Assembly: GCA_015179125.1 (NCBI GenBank)
Contig: WHVA01000305.1
Location: forward strand, 1-64,000
Reading direction: 5' to 3'
Source of the DNA: Gautieria morchelliformis
Taxonomy: Eukaryota; Basidiomycota; Agaricomycetes; Gomphales; Gomphaceae
Length of the DNA stretch: 64,000 nucleotides
The notes under the pieces were generated by a model, which saw only the letters and a list, made by a program, of their open reading frames with translations, did no database searches and had not been told where the DNA came from. The translations under genes were made by a program, and so were the position numbers. Shown here in pieces: positions 41,816 through 51,568 of this stretch; position 1 is the first letter of the stretch; each line of letters starts with the position of its first letter.

Positions 41816-43880
41816 TCAGCTTCTCGGTCCAACCCCTTTTGGTGTTCATATGATCAGGGTGCACTCGCGGGATGTCCTACCCGTAGGTTGTGTGGGATCA
41901 ACCCAGCAGATAAAGAACCCGTGCAGGGCGGTGTATATGCAGGCCCCAAGACATGATTTCATACATAGGTGCCTTCGCCACCTTTACTCTCCATTGTTTC
42001 ATGTTTGCACTCTTCTCTCACTCTATTGTATGTTTATTCCATCTACTTAGTATCATGACTGCGCACCCCTATCCAACCCTGACTCACGACGGCCTCTTTC
42101 CCATTCGCTGATACCTTACGAGCATTCAATATAAGTAGTTTACATTCGCATGTATATTCCCCAGTTCAATTATCATACAACGTCTATCTTGTGCAAACTT
42201 AACCTCGCTGTGATCATCATCTTAAGCCTTCTCTTGGAGATTTCTATCTTCGACCAGCAGAGGACTTAGGCATCACTGGTGAGTTCTCATACTTCATCTT
42301 CGTTACCTTAGCCTTCGAACTATTTTCTGTGCTGTTGGCGAAGGGCTCCGAAGGAGCACCTTCGCCGGCGAAGGGATTGTCGCTACTTAGACAGCCCTTC
42401 CGTGACACCTTGCACATTGTATCGTCAAGTGCCACGGGCCATTTCGCTATGACTGTAGATAGGGTGAGCCCCGTTCGGGCAACCCTCCTATCTTGTGAAC
42501 ATTCATTGGTTCACGTATTCGCCGAACGGCATACTTATTCGCACAAGCTATTCGGGCATTCGCTGTGTTCACTAATACACGACATTAACGCCTAAAAACC
42601 AATCTTGACAATTCTGTCACGCCAAACAGCACGCTTGAAACTGTCCAATTCTCTCACTTTGCCTCGCAGTGGCTACATTCGTCTCTTGTACCCCGTGTTA
42701 CCCCGCTGGGCGAAGGTGCGTACAGTTTTCATGATAACACAAAATATCACTCGCAATCAGGAAAGATCTGGCATGACATGCTGATGTCGTATCCTTGGGT
42801 GAGCAGTGTTACCAGAGCCTCATTAAGTCCATCTCTCTTTGTCAAGTCATGAATCATGCATATATGTCCTTCTAATGTCTTTCTTTTCTTTCTCCAGCGC
42901 GGCCCCTTGTCCCCGCACTCGCGCCCGCACGAACAGGACACGTATGCCCACGCCCATCCATGCATGCAGGCCTGTCGCCACTCCACCATTCAGGGTCCCC
43001 CATCCTGCTCCCGCCTCTCTGCTTCACCCCACATCCCGCAAACCACCGTGAATTTCACAACACTTGTCCGCCACCTGCCGCCCCTGCCTGTGCTGACCCT
43101 GCATGCGTCGCCGCGCGTGACTGTGGTGTGCTTTGTGAGTGCCTTCCCTTTCTCCATATCATCCAGCTCCTCCCCTCTACCATCGGCATAGCCCTGCAGC
43201 CGACAGGCCGGCATGGAGAGAGCATACCCATCCTGCCCCCATTCACGCTGCAGCCCCACCCAACCCCGTCCCGCCTGCGGGGAGCGGCGTAAAGAGAGTG
43301 AGTGTATAGGTGAGTGAGGGTGGGGACTATTGGTTGATGTCAGGCTGTGCAGGGAACCATCAGGTGGATGGGGTATTTATCTGGTCAGGTGGGGATTGCT
43401 CTTAGAGATGCCATAGTATACCATTGTATGTCGAGGTGTACCGAAAATGACCGATGGTTACCGAGCGGTACCGATGGGGCCCTGTCTATTGTAGCTCATC
43501 TCATTTTTGCTGCGTCCATAAATACAACCGATATATTCAGAAGTGTTCTGTAGTATTCCAATTTACAATCGGTCAGACTCTCGTTTTACGGGATACAGCA
43601 GACTGCAGCGTTGAATCGGATTGTTCCAATATTTACCTACAAATCTCGAGGTATCCCTGGTCGATTCTCACTGGGGGTGATCTGTTAGCTCGGATGTTCT
43701 CGCTGAAGTGTGGTCCTCGAGGAGGGAACAGATAATGTTCTGTGGTTTAAGGTATGTAAGTACTCCACTTATTCTATCCTTGTATCATATTGATACATCA
43801 TTTGTGTATAGGAAAGGGTCATGACGCAGGACGAGATTGTTGAGAGCGTGGTGGTAGGTTATATGCTGTGGTTGTATTCT
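41816..43880. other. Unassigned region with a GC-rich exon-like block
   Basis: Most of this stretch shows no recognisable gene. A GAAGGGCTCCGAAGGAGCACCTTCG-type hairpin zone lies at 42341-42375. A GC-rich block at about 42899-43134 is bounded by a TTTCTTTCTCCAG acceptor-like and a GTGAGTGC donor-like sequence and is open in more than one frame. One frame is Cys-rich (NTCPPPAAPACADPACVAARDC), but I cannot assign a family. A 30-bp motif near 43649-43685 is the inverse of one near 39369-39402. Confidence 0.3.
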
Positions 43881-44448
43881 CACGTTCATGGCCTCCCCAG
43901 GACAGTGCTACAAGCTACCTGACGGTGGTCTATCCACCGTCCTAATCGTGGGTGGTATCTTCGAGTCCGATCCCTATCCTTCCCACCAGGCACATTCATT
44001 CCACTCATTCCACCAGCCCCAAAGCCGGCCCCAGCTTCTGTTACTGTGGGAACTATACCGACCATTAGGGCCCCTGAGCATCTCAATGGAACACTCGCGT
44101 TTTCAGTACGCACTTCTCGGCCTACACCGGAGAAACCATCACTAGGTGAAGTGCACATCAATGTTAGCATACACTTCCACCCACCTAACACCTGTTGCAC
44201 TATCACCATGTTCCTCTCAGACCCTCTCTGTACCCTCCCCTCATGAAATCAAAGCAAAACTACATGCAATCACGCCCCAGAATCCCACCACTGTTACATA
44301 TTTCGTCTTCTACCCCTTCCTACATCCACTACTTTGTCTCCGGCCCCGTTCACTTTCTTTTCTCGCGCATTAGCTTGCATCTCACCGTCCCTTCCTATTC
44401 AATCGACGGCATCATTTACGCTCGCGCCTCCTCTCCCCAAGGGGGTAT
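43881..44448. other. Unassigned region upstream of the 44449 frame
   Basis: Several overlapping short plus-strand frames (Pro/Ser/Thr-rich) exist between 43888 and 44470, none identifiable. They could be exons of the same unknown gene as 44449-44718 or of another gene fragment. Confidence 0.25.
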
Positions 44449-44718
44449 ATGGCCGTGCCGCTCTTAACCTTCACGGACCGCAAGCCAACGTTCTCCGTGC
44501 TTACTACAGGCTTGCTTGAGATCAACAAGGGGATTGAGCACCAGCTGGGTGTTGATCCCGGGTTTTGGGTGGCAGTTGTGCTGGCGTACCTCAAATTTCT
44601 GAAATTTCTGACAGAGAGAGACATGAGTGGGGCGTGTGTGGTGGTGCAAACCATAGTTGACGTCTTTTCCTGTCAATACACAGTCTTATTATCTCACGGC
44701 TGCGAACGGGTGATGTGA
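44449..44718 (+). CDS. Hypothetical protein or terminal exon
   Basis: From ATG 44449 an 89-codon frame reads MAVPLLTFTDRKPTF, then GLLEINKGIEHQLGVDPGFW and VAVVLAYLKFLKFL, ending at 44718. The middle looks like genuine protein: a balanced composition and an amphipathic then hydrophobic helix. A short in-frame duplication KFLKFL arises from AAATTTCTG repeated. I do not recognise the family. It may be the last exon of a larger gene, since similar composition continues upstream, and it could equally be a gene relic. Confidence 0.35.
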   Translation: MAVPLLTFTDRKPTFSVLTTGLLEINKGIEHQLGVDPGFWVAVVLAYLKFLKFLTERDMSGACVVVQTIVDVFSCQYTVLLSHGCERVM

Positions 44719-45739
44719 GGGTGATGGAATAAATCATATGGCGGTAAGTTCTTGGAGATTCAGGTAATCTATCTTGTTCACGATATCTGTGGAACCTCTC
44801 ACAAGAGCCAATATTCTAGGTCACTCTGTCTCAAAGCTGTTGCAGCGTATTCAGAAGGAGGATGTTCACATTGACAACAATGTACATTCTTCTAGGATAT
44901 ATTAGATATCTTTTAAAAAATCAACCATAACTGAGTTCATAGCCCATCATTTTGAGCAACTTGTATATTGTGGATATCCTAAATTTTTTTGAATGTTCTG
45001 ATATTTTAAAAATATGGTTGTATGTGCTAAAGCATGGTGTGTATTGATATAACAGAGCAGTTTCAGAGAGGATGTGGATGACTAGATATTAAAAGTATAC
45101 ATGAAACATGTTAGATGTACAATCACAGAATATAGAAGCAAGTATGGACAATACCTGTACTATATTATTATATATGGTTGAGAGATCTGATTAGAAGGTA
45201 TGTTTAAAATAATATGCATGTATAGTACAAAGATATGTAACTATTGATGTTTAGACAATGGGGTATACACCTTTGCCTGGGGGAGCAGCAGACTGTGAGA
45301 AAGAACTTTAGGGCTAGGATTAAGCATGCCTTACAGGTACTGGCAACTGCCTCAATTTTGATATATTTTATGAAATATAGATGAGCTAAGGTATATATAC
45401 ATATATATGACAGTTACAACCATCCCCCGAAGTAGAAATGTCTCGCCCTCTATTTTACTCCATCACAATTAATCTATGTTCCATACTCGAACTCATCAGT
45501 GCTCAGTGTTACTGGTGATTGAATTTATCCACATCCCCATTCGGCTCATTCCCAGCAAGTAATAATAAAAGGATACTTATCCGTCACTCAAAATTTAGAG
45601 TGAAGTGTGGTGAGTTTAGGAGCTTTTGGCACATCTGCATATACTCATGCGTGTCTAGACTGTATGGGGCGTGCATGGAGTATAAATATATGGTATGCTA
45701 TGCGTGCGACGGGGATATCAGTGTCCGTCATGATTGGGT
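44719..45739. other. AT-rich intergenic region left of Copia-B
   Basis: No coding potential seen. AT-rich between 44870 and 45420. Ends in ATGTC (45740-45744), the target duplicated by Copia-B. Confidence 0.5.
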
Positions 45740-45744
45740 ATGTC

Positions 45745-46242
45745 TGTTGGGTGCATTTATGCTCCTGCACCAAAATCAAGCATAATATATCCAATTTGTT
45801 GTGTGGCCTCCCAATTTCTTCTCACATTGTTCTTGTATTATGCATCCATTTCTCTGGTTATTTTCGAAATTTTCCACTCATTCCTTATCTCTCTATTTCA
45901 CCTTGTTATTCCTACTTTCACAAGCGGCTGCACCCAGCGGAGTCTGAAATGACTTCGACGCGCGAGCTCTTGGGCGCTAAAGGGCCGGGTAGTAGTACAT
46001 GCGCAGTGGAACACATTTCCCCCTCTCTCAGTGACCACTAAATTCACTGAGGGAGGCAAGTAAATTAGTCTAGTAGTCTTTCCATTTATTGACCTAGAAA
46101 TCCTCTGTAGTGAATTGATTTCTAGGTAGTGTATAATATATTTACAGTGACCACTAAATTCACTGAGAGAGTGAATTGATTTCTAGTCTATTCTTTTGAA
46201 TCACAAGTCCATACCTACTGCCTATAATTCCTGTCCTCTACA
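45745..46242 (+). repeat. Copia-B 5' LTR
   Basis: 498 bp, TGTTGGGTGCATTTATGCTC to CCTGTCCTCTACA. It contains a self-complementary stretch (CTCTCAGTGACC...TCACTGAGGGAG) near 46022-46055 and a second related CAGTGACC...GAGAGAGTGAATTG stretch near 46145-46175, i.e. hairpin-forming repeats within the LTR. AT-rich TATA-like GTGTATAATATATTTA lies near 46130. Confidence 0.92.
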
Positions 46243-46258
46243 GGGTTATGGGCCCCGG
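46243..46258 (+). promoter_or_regulatory. Copia-B primer-binding site (initiator tRNA-Met anticodon arm)
   Basis: Directly after the LTR the sequence GGGTTATGGGCCC is the exact reverse complement of GGGCCCAUAACCC, the anticodon stem-loop of eukaryotic initiator tRNA-Met. It does not match a tRNA 3' end (no TGG start). Copia-type elements are known to prime from an internally cut initiator tRNA half, so this site fits half-tRNA priming. The polyprotein ATG (46248-46250) is inside it. Confidence 0.75.
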
Positions 46259-49200
46259 AGACACTTCACAGAAGCTATTGGGTGTTGAGAAGCTTGCTAC
46301 TGATGGAAGTAATTGGCCATTGTGGCGAGCCACTCTCATCAGCTATTTCGAGTCCAAGAATCTACTCAAGCATGTAGAAGGGAGAGTCACTCGACCTCCT
46401 GATCCTCCAGTTATGCCCCCAGGCCATATTCTTACAGAAGCTGAGGAAACTCAGATGGATAAGGCTGAGGAGAAGCTGGAGAGATACCTTGCTAGAGAAG
46501 GACTAGCCAAGACCCAAATCATCGTCTCAGTATCAGAGTCATTAGCCCTGATGCTACAGAAGCAGAAGACAGCAAAAGAGACTTGGGATGCACTGGTCAA
46601 TGAAATGACCAAAAAGCCCAAGATGGTCCTCACCAGCCTGCAGAGACAACTCCGCAGTATGAGATGTCCTGAGGATGGAGACCTGAGAGATCACTTGGAC
46701 AAGGCCCAAGACCTATATGCTCGTCTTAATGAGATGGGAGCTAGAGTTTCTGAAGAAGAATTCATGGACATAATCCTTGCGTCACTTCCACCATCCTATG
46801 AGGCAGTCATGAATGCCCTTACAACTTCGCTTGAAGAATGCGGGATGCCATTGGTCCCTGATAATATTATTAGGGTACTAAAGGCTCAGTATGACAGGAA
46901 GAAAACACTCCCGCAAGAAGAGCAGGTGTTTATTGGTTCATCTACTAAGAAGGACCAGAAGGGGCAGAAGGCGCATGTATGCACCAACTGCAAAAAGCCT
47001 GGACATTCCATCGAAAATTGCTGGGCTAAAGGAGGTGGTAAAGAAGGTCAAGGACCACGTCAGAAGAAGAAAGCCAAAGGCAAGAAGAAGAAGAAGGGTA
47101 AAGCAAAAGCGAATGTTGCCGAAGAAGAGTCCACTTCTGAGGAAAGTGGTGATGGGCATCTTGCCTTCACCAATTTTGACGAGTGCTCTAATTTCAATCT
47201 GAGCACATCCTCAGGAGTTATAGTCATACTCGACACCGGAACGACATCGCATATGACTCCTCACAAAAATTTATTGAGGAACTACTGTCAATTCTCACAG
47301 CCGAGGACTATCCGAGCAGCCAACAAAGGTACCTTTGATGCCTTCGGCTCAGGACTGCTTGTATTATCCAATAAGGTTGGAGATAAAACAGTAGAAGTCA
47401 CGTTGCAAGATACATACTATGCACCCAAAATTGCTGCTACCCTCGTCTCGATCGGTCGGTGCGATGATGCTGGCTACGACATTCGACTCGGTGGCCAGAA
47501 ATGCACAATATCTAACGTTGCTGGAAAGGTATTGATGCAAGCACCGAAGGTCAATGGTTTATATCGACTAGACCTCCAGTCACCAAGTGCTCAAGCCCAT
47601 ATGTGTTTGTCTGCCATGGAAATTCATCAAAAAATGGGGCACATTTCACAGAAGTCCCTACAACATCTATTAAATCATGGCATGATATTGGGCATTGAAC
47701 TGAGCTCCACAGGCGATAGAATTGTCTGTGATGCGTGTATTCAGGCCAAGATTGCACGCAAACCTCTTCCTCGAGAACCCAGAGACCGAACATCAAAATT
47801 CGGTGACAGAATTTATTCTGATGTCTGGGGACCTGCAAGACACCTCACGATCGATAAGAAGTCATATTATGTCTCCTTTATCGATGACTACTCAAGAGAA
47901 TCGGTGATCTATCTCATGGCGAACAAATCAGAAGCATTCTCAAAGTACAAGCTCTATGAGGCTTTAATGCTTCGACAGAGAAATGTGCACATCAAGGCAC
48001 TTGTTTCTGATCGAGGGGGCGAGTATACGAGCTCTGAATTCGAACAGCATCTAGCCAAACAAGGCACGAAGCATCAGTTGACGGTACACGACACACCAGA
48101 GTCCAATGGTGTTGCGGAACGTCTGAACCGAACTCTCACTGAGAGAACTCGTGCCATGCTGCTAGAATCAGGCCTTCCTAAGATATTATGGGGCTATGCG
48201 ATACAGCATGCCAATTATCTTAGGAACAGGACGCATACAAGAGCTCTGCCAGATAAAATGCCCTACGAGATGATTCACCATGAAAAACCGAATCTCAAAG
48301 ACGTTCACACGTGGGGAACTGAAATCTACGTTAAAGTCACTCAGGGAGATAAATTGGCAGCTCGTGCCAAGAGAGCTCGGTGGATAGGAATTTCTGCGCA
48401 GAGTCATGGTCATTATGTTTATTGGCCTGACTCGCACAAAGTTTCTGTCGAGCGTAACGTTGTGTTTGATTCAGAGATGAAGAAGGGAAAGGTCCCAATC
48501 ATTTCTATTGAGGAATCTAAGCTACCTACGTCTAGAGAGGAGAAGAAGGCCATTCCGGCATCAGTACCTGTGCCCGGTCGCTTAGTCAGCGAAGAGGCAA
48601 AGATCGAAGAGATTGATGAAAGTGCACCAGAGGAATATCTTGAAAAGCTGCAACCTATTCAGGGAGTTGATGACAGACCTAGAGAAGCTGAACCGATAAG
48701 GAGAAGCGAAAGGATCCGTCAACAACAAGTGCAGCCGGCCCCATCAGGTCCCGTAACAAGATCTCAAACTCAGAGACAAGCTGGCGCACATATGACTACG
48801 CTAGCTTACGAGGACATTGAGGACCATAAAGAAGTTTTATTCGACCAAGAATTATCCTCCGAGATTGATGGCATCAGTAGCTATGAGTGTGCCATCAGTG
48901 CATTTCTAACCGACGGTCAAAACAATAACAAGGCGCCGGATTTGAGTCAAATTGAACCTAGCAATGCAGACGAAGCTCTGAATAATCCTATATGGAAGAA
49001 ATCAATGGACAAAGAGTACGAGGCCCTAATCGACAAGGGAGTGTGGGAACGAGCCAAACCACCTCCTGGAGCCAACATTGTCGGTAACAAATGGGTCTAC
49101 CTTTGGAAGCGTAATCCAGAAGGGAAACCAATAGTGCCTAAATCGAGAATGGTCGCCCAAGGCTTCACGCAGAAGTTTGGAATCGACTATGATGAGACAT

Positions 49201-50492
49201 ACTCACCTGTTGCTCGATTATCCTCCCTACGGATCATATGCGCCATTGCTGCTAGAAATGACTGGCCTATTCATCAAATGGACGTGGACTATGCATACCT
49301 CAATGCTACGTTGCCTGAACCTATTTACATGAAGCAGCCGTATGGATATGAGTCAGGAGACAAAGGCGAAGTGCTACTTTTGAAGAAAGCACTCTACGGC
49401 CTCAAACAATCTGGAAGAGAATGGTACAAACGTCTAAGTGGTGAATTCCACAAGTTAGGATTCACTACATCAGCCACAGACGGGGCTGTATTTTATAGAC
49501 GTGGCGGAAAGGGGCATGTGATCATTGCAACAGCTGTGGACGACCTTACCATCACAGCTGAGAATCAGTCAGTCCTGGACGAAGTCAAACGAGATCTTGC
49601 TCAGGTCTTCAGTATGAAAGATCTAGGCAAGATTCATTGGCTATTGAATCTCAAAATCGAAAGAGACTGGCAGAAGAAGACCATTGCAATTTCACAACCT
49701 GCATACATCGAGAAGATCATCAAAAAATTCAATCTCGAAGATGCAAAGACTTATGCTACGCCTCTTGATCCAGCTGTAAAATTATCTAAAGACCAATGTC
49801 CTTCTACAGAGAGAGGCAAGAAAGCCATGTCGAAGTTTCCATACAGGCAAGCTATAGGATCACTGATGTGGGCGGCTGTAGCCACTCGACCTGACATTGC
49901 ATTTGCGGTGTCATTACTCTCGCAATTCCTTGAAAATCCAGGTGGCACACACTGGAATGCAGTCAAACGTGTCTTCAAATATTTGAAAGGCACGAAGCAT
50001 TACAAGCTCACACTTGGAAGAAATCAAGACGGCTTGATGGGGTATTCAGATGCAGATTGGGGTTCACAGAGTCATAGGCGTTCGTATTCAGCATACTTAT
50101 TTCAGATTGATGGAGGCACTGTTTCATGGAGTTGCCAGAAACAGTCGATAGTAGCCCTCTCATCAACTGAAGCCGAATTCGTCGCCCTGACCCATGCGGG
50201 CAAAGAGGCTCTTTGGATGCGCCATTTTATTTCTGAAATATTCCAACCACTGAACAGACCCATCCAAGTTTATTCAGACAATCAATCAGCCATTGCCATC
50301 ACGTATGGCACTCAACAACACACGAGAACCAAACATTTCAACATCAGATTATATTTCCTTCGAGATATAATCAAAAATCAACAAGCCAAGCTCGTTTATT
50401 TGCCAACCGAACAAATGTTGGCAGATATCCTCACTAAAGGACTTCCTAGTCCCAGAGTGAAGATCCTCAACGAACAAATCGGAATATATTAA
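46248..50492 (+). CDS. Copia-B Gag-Pol polyprotein, intact
   Basis: A 1414-residue single frame, full length for a fungal copia polyprotein. In order: gag/UBN2 region (about residues 60-215, WDALVNEMTKKPKMVLTSLQRQL, DIILASLPPSYEAV); CCHC knuckle Cys245-Cys248-His253-Cys258 with a Lys-rich tail; protease with DTG at 329; GAG-pre-integrase (HQKMGHISQKSL...CDACIQAK); integrase with Asp525 (YSDVWGP), Asp588 (SDRGGEY) and Glu624 (SNGVAERLNRT), i.e. D-D-35-E; RVT_2 reverse transcriptase (NKWVYLWKRNPEG, ALYGLKQSGREWY) with active site AVDD (Asp1098-Asp1099) where YVDD is usual; RNase H (GYSDADWG, STEAEFVAL, SDNQSAI, RTKHFNIRLYFLRD). Stop at 50490-50492, just before the polypurine tract. The start is chosen at 46248 as the first ATG; it lies in the primer-binding site. 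Confidence 0.93.
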   Translation: MGPGDTSQKLLGVEKLATDGSNWPLWRATLISYFESKNLLKHVEGRVTRPPDPPVMPPGHILTEAEETQMDKAEEKLERYLAREGLAKTQIIVSVSESLALMLQKQKTAKETWDALVNEMTKKPKMVLTSLQRQLRSMRCPEDGDLRDHLDKAQDLYARLNEMGARVSEEEFMDIILASLPPSYEAVMNALTTSLEECGMPLVPDNIIRVLKAQYDRKKTLPQEEQVFIGSSTKKDQKGQKAHVCTNCKKPGHSIENCWAKGGGKEGQGPRQKKKAKGKKKKKGKAKANVAEEESTSEESGDGHLAFTNFDECSNFNLSTSSGVIVILDTGTTSHMTPHKNLLRNYCQFSQPRTIRAANKGTFDAFGSGLLVLSNKVGDKTVEVTLQDTYYAPKIAATLVSIGRCDDAGYDIRLGGQKCTISNVAGKVLMQAPKVNGLYRLDLQSPSAQAHMCLSAMEIHQKMGHISQKSLQHLLNHGMILGIELSSTGDRIVCDACIQAKIARKPLPREPRDRTSKFGDRIYSDVWGPARHLTIDKKSYYVSFIDDYSRESVIYLMANKSEAFSKYKLYEALMLRQRNVHIKALVSDRGGEYTSSEFEQHLAKQGTKHQLTVHDTPESNGVAERLNRTLTERTRAMLLESGLPKILWGYAIQHANYLRNRTHTRALPDKMPYEMIHHEKPNLKDVHTWGTEIYVKVTQGDKLAARAKRARWIGISAQSHGHYVYWPDSHKVSVERNVVFDSEMKKGKVPIISIEESKLPTSREEKKAIPASVPVPGRLVSEEAKIEEIDESAPEEYLEKLQPIQGVDDRPREAEPIRRSERIRQQQVQPAPSGPVTRSQTQRQAGAHMTTLAYEDIEDHKEVLFDQELSSEIDGISSYECAISAFLTDGQNNNKAPDLSQIEPSNADEALNNPIWKKSMDKEYEALIDKGVWERAKPPPGANIVGNKWVYLWKRNPEGKPIVPKSRMVAQGFTQKFGIDYDETYSPVARLSSLRIICAIAARNDWPIHQMDVDYAYLNATLPEPIYMKQPYGYESGDKGEVLLLKKALYGLKQSGREWYKRLSGEFHKLGFTTSATDGAVFYRRGGKGHVIIATAVDDLTITAENQSVLDEVKRDLAQVFSMKDLGKIHWLLNLKIERDWQKKTIAISQPAYIEKIIKKFNLEDAKTYATPLDPAVKLSKDQCPSTERGKKAMSKFPYRQAIGSLMWAAVATRPDIAFAVSLLSQFLENPGGTHWNAVKRVFKYLKGTKHYKLTLGRNQDGLMGYSDADWGSQSHRRSYSAYLFQIDGGTVSWSCQKQSIVALSSTEAEFVALTHAGKEALWMRHFISEIFQPLNRPIQVYSDNQSAIAITYGTQQHTRTKHFNIRLYFLRDIIKNQQAKLVYLPTEQMLADILTKGLPSPRVKILNEQIGIY

Positions 50493-50493
50493 G

Positions 50494-50505
50494 CTTGAGG
50501 GGGCG
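50494..50505 (+). promoter_or_regulatory. Copia-B polypurine tract
   Basis: CTTGAGGGGGCG immediately precedes the 3' LTR (50506), two bases after the polyprotein stop. The purine core GAGGGGG is typical of copia plus-strand primers. Confidence 0.75.
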
Positions 50506-51003
50506 TGTTGGGTGCATTTATGCTCCTGCACCAAAATCAAGCATAATATATCCAATTTGTTGTGTGGCCTCCCAATTTCTTCTCACATTGTTCTTGTATT
50601 ATGCATCCATTTCTCTGGTTATTTTCGAAATTTTCCACTCATTCCTTATCTCTCTATTTCACCTTGTTATTCCTACTTTCACAAGCGGCTGCACCCAGCG
50701 GAGTCTGAAATGACTTCGACGCGCGAGCTCTTGGGCGCTAAAGGGCCGGGTAGTAGTACATGCGCAGTGGAACACATTTCCCCCTCTCTCAGTGACCACT
50801 AAATTCACTGAGAGAGGCAAGTAAATTAGTCTAGTAGTCTTTCCATTTATTGACCTAGAAATCCTCTGTAGTGAATTGATTTCTAGGTAGTGTATAATAT
50901 ATTTACAGTGACCACTAAATTCACTGAGAGAGTGAATTGATTTCTAGTCTATTCTTTTGAATCACAAGTCCATACCTACTGCCTATAATTCCTGTCCTCT
51001 ACA
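50506..51003 (+). repeat. Copia-B 3' LTR
   Basis: 498 bp, same ends and length as 45745-46242, with one substitution visible. Followed by the target duplicate ATGTC. Confidence 0.92.
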
Positions 51004-51008
51004 ATGTC

Positions 51009-51568
51009 GCGCTCTCGATTTAATGCAATTTGGGCTCCATCCAGGCCAAACATTCCTGATACTCATGAGCATCACAATAGGGTCTTGCGTACTTGCGTCT
51101 GACAGGTTGTTCGAGGGGTCATGGGTTCATGGTATTCCAACTGGGTTTTTTATTGCCATGAGCTGCCAGCCCCCTGATCCTGCCCTGGATTTTCTCTAGA
51201 GTACATGTATTCCTTGGACTTCCACTTAGCGTACTTGTCATTCCACGGACTGTCTATGCACTCTCTTTGTGGCAGGCAGGCGTCTCGCCAGATGCCGGCC
51301 GCTATACCTAAACCACTCACAAACACGCAAGGCCCCCGAAGGCCACCACAATTCAAATAAATTATGAAGAAAGTCAAATTTGAAATGTCACAGAATATAT
51401 ATGTATCTATGGGTTTTTGATGGTATGGGTTGGCAAGAGTGAGCAGATAGCCACATACGTTGCTGAATGTTACTCTGCTAGTGGGTCTGTATTGGAATTG
51501 TGGCTATGATGCATTAGCTTGGATGCTGTCATTAAGTCTCTGTGATTCTTCCAGATCCTATTTAACCA
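51009..51568. other. Spacer between Copia-B and the palindrome
   Basis: 51009-51350 holds nothing recognised. From about 51350 the sequence is the outer end of the left palindrome arm (GTATGGGTTGGCAAGAGTGAG near 51425 mirrors the stretch near 60750-60780). Confidence 0.5.

Larger units (their letters stand above)
45745..51003 (+). mobile_element. Complete, recently inserted Ty1/copia element (Copia-B), TSD ATGTC
   Basis: The 5259-bp element has two 498-bp LTRs (45745-46242 and 50506-51003), each TGTTGG...TCTACA. They differ at one position by eye (GAGGGAGG versus GAGAGAGG after the CACTGA motif). ATGTC is duplicated on both sides (45740-45744, 51004-51008). It contains a single uninterrupted gag-pol frame, a primer-binding site and a polypurine tract. 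All features of an autonomous element are present, and LTR near-identity indicates a very recent insertion. A solo LTR of the family lies inverted at 63460-63941. Confidence 0.93.
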
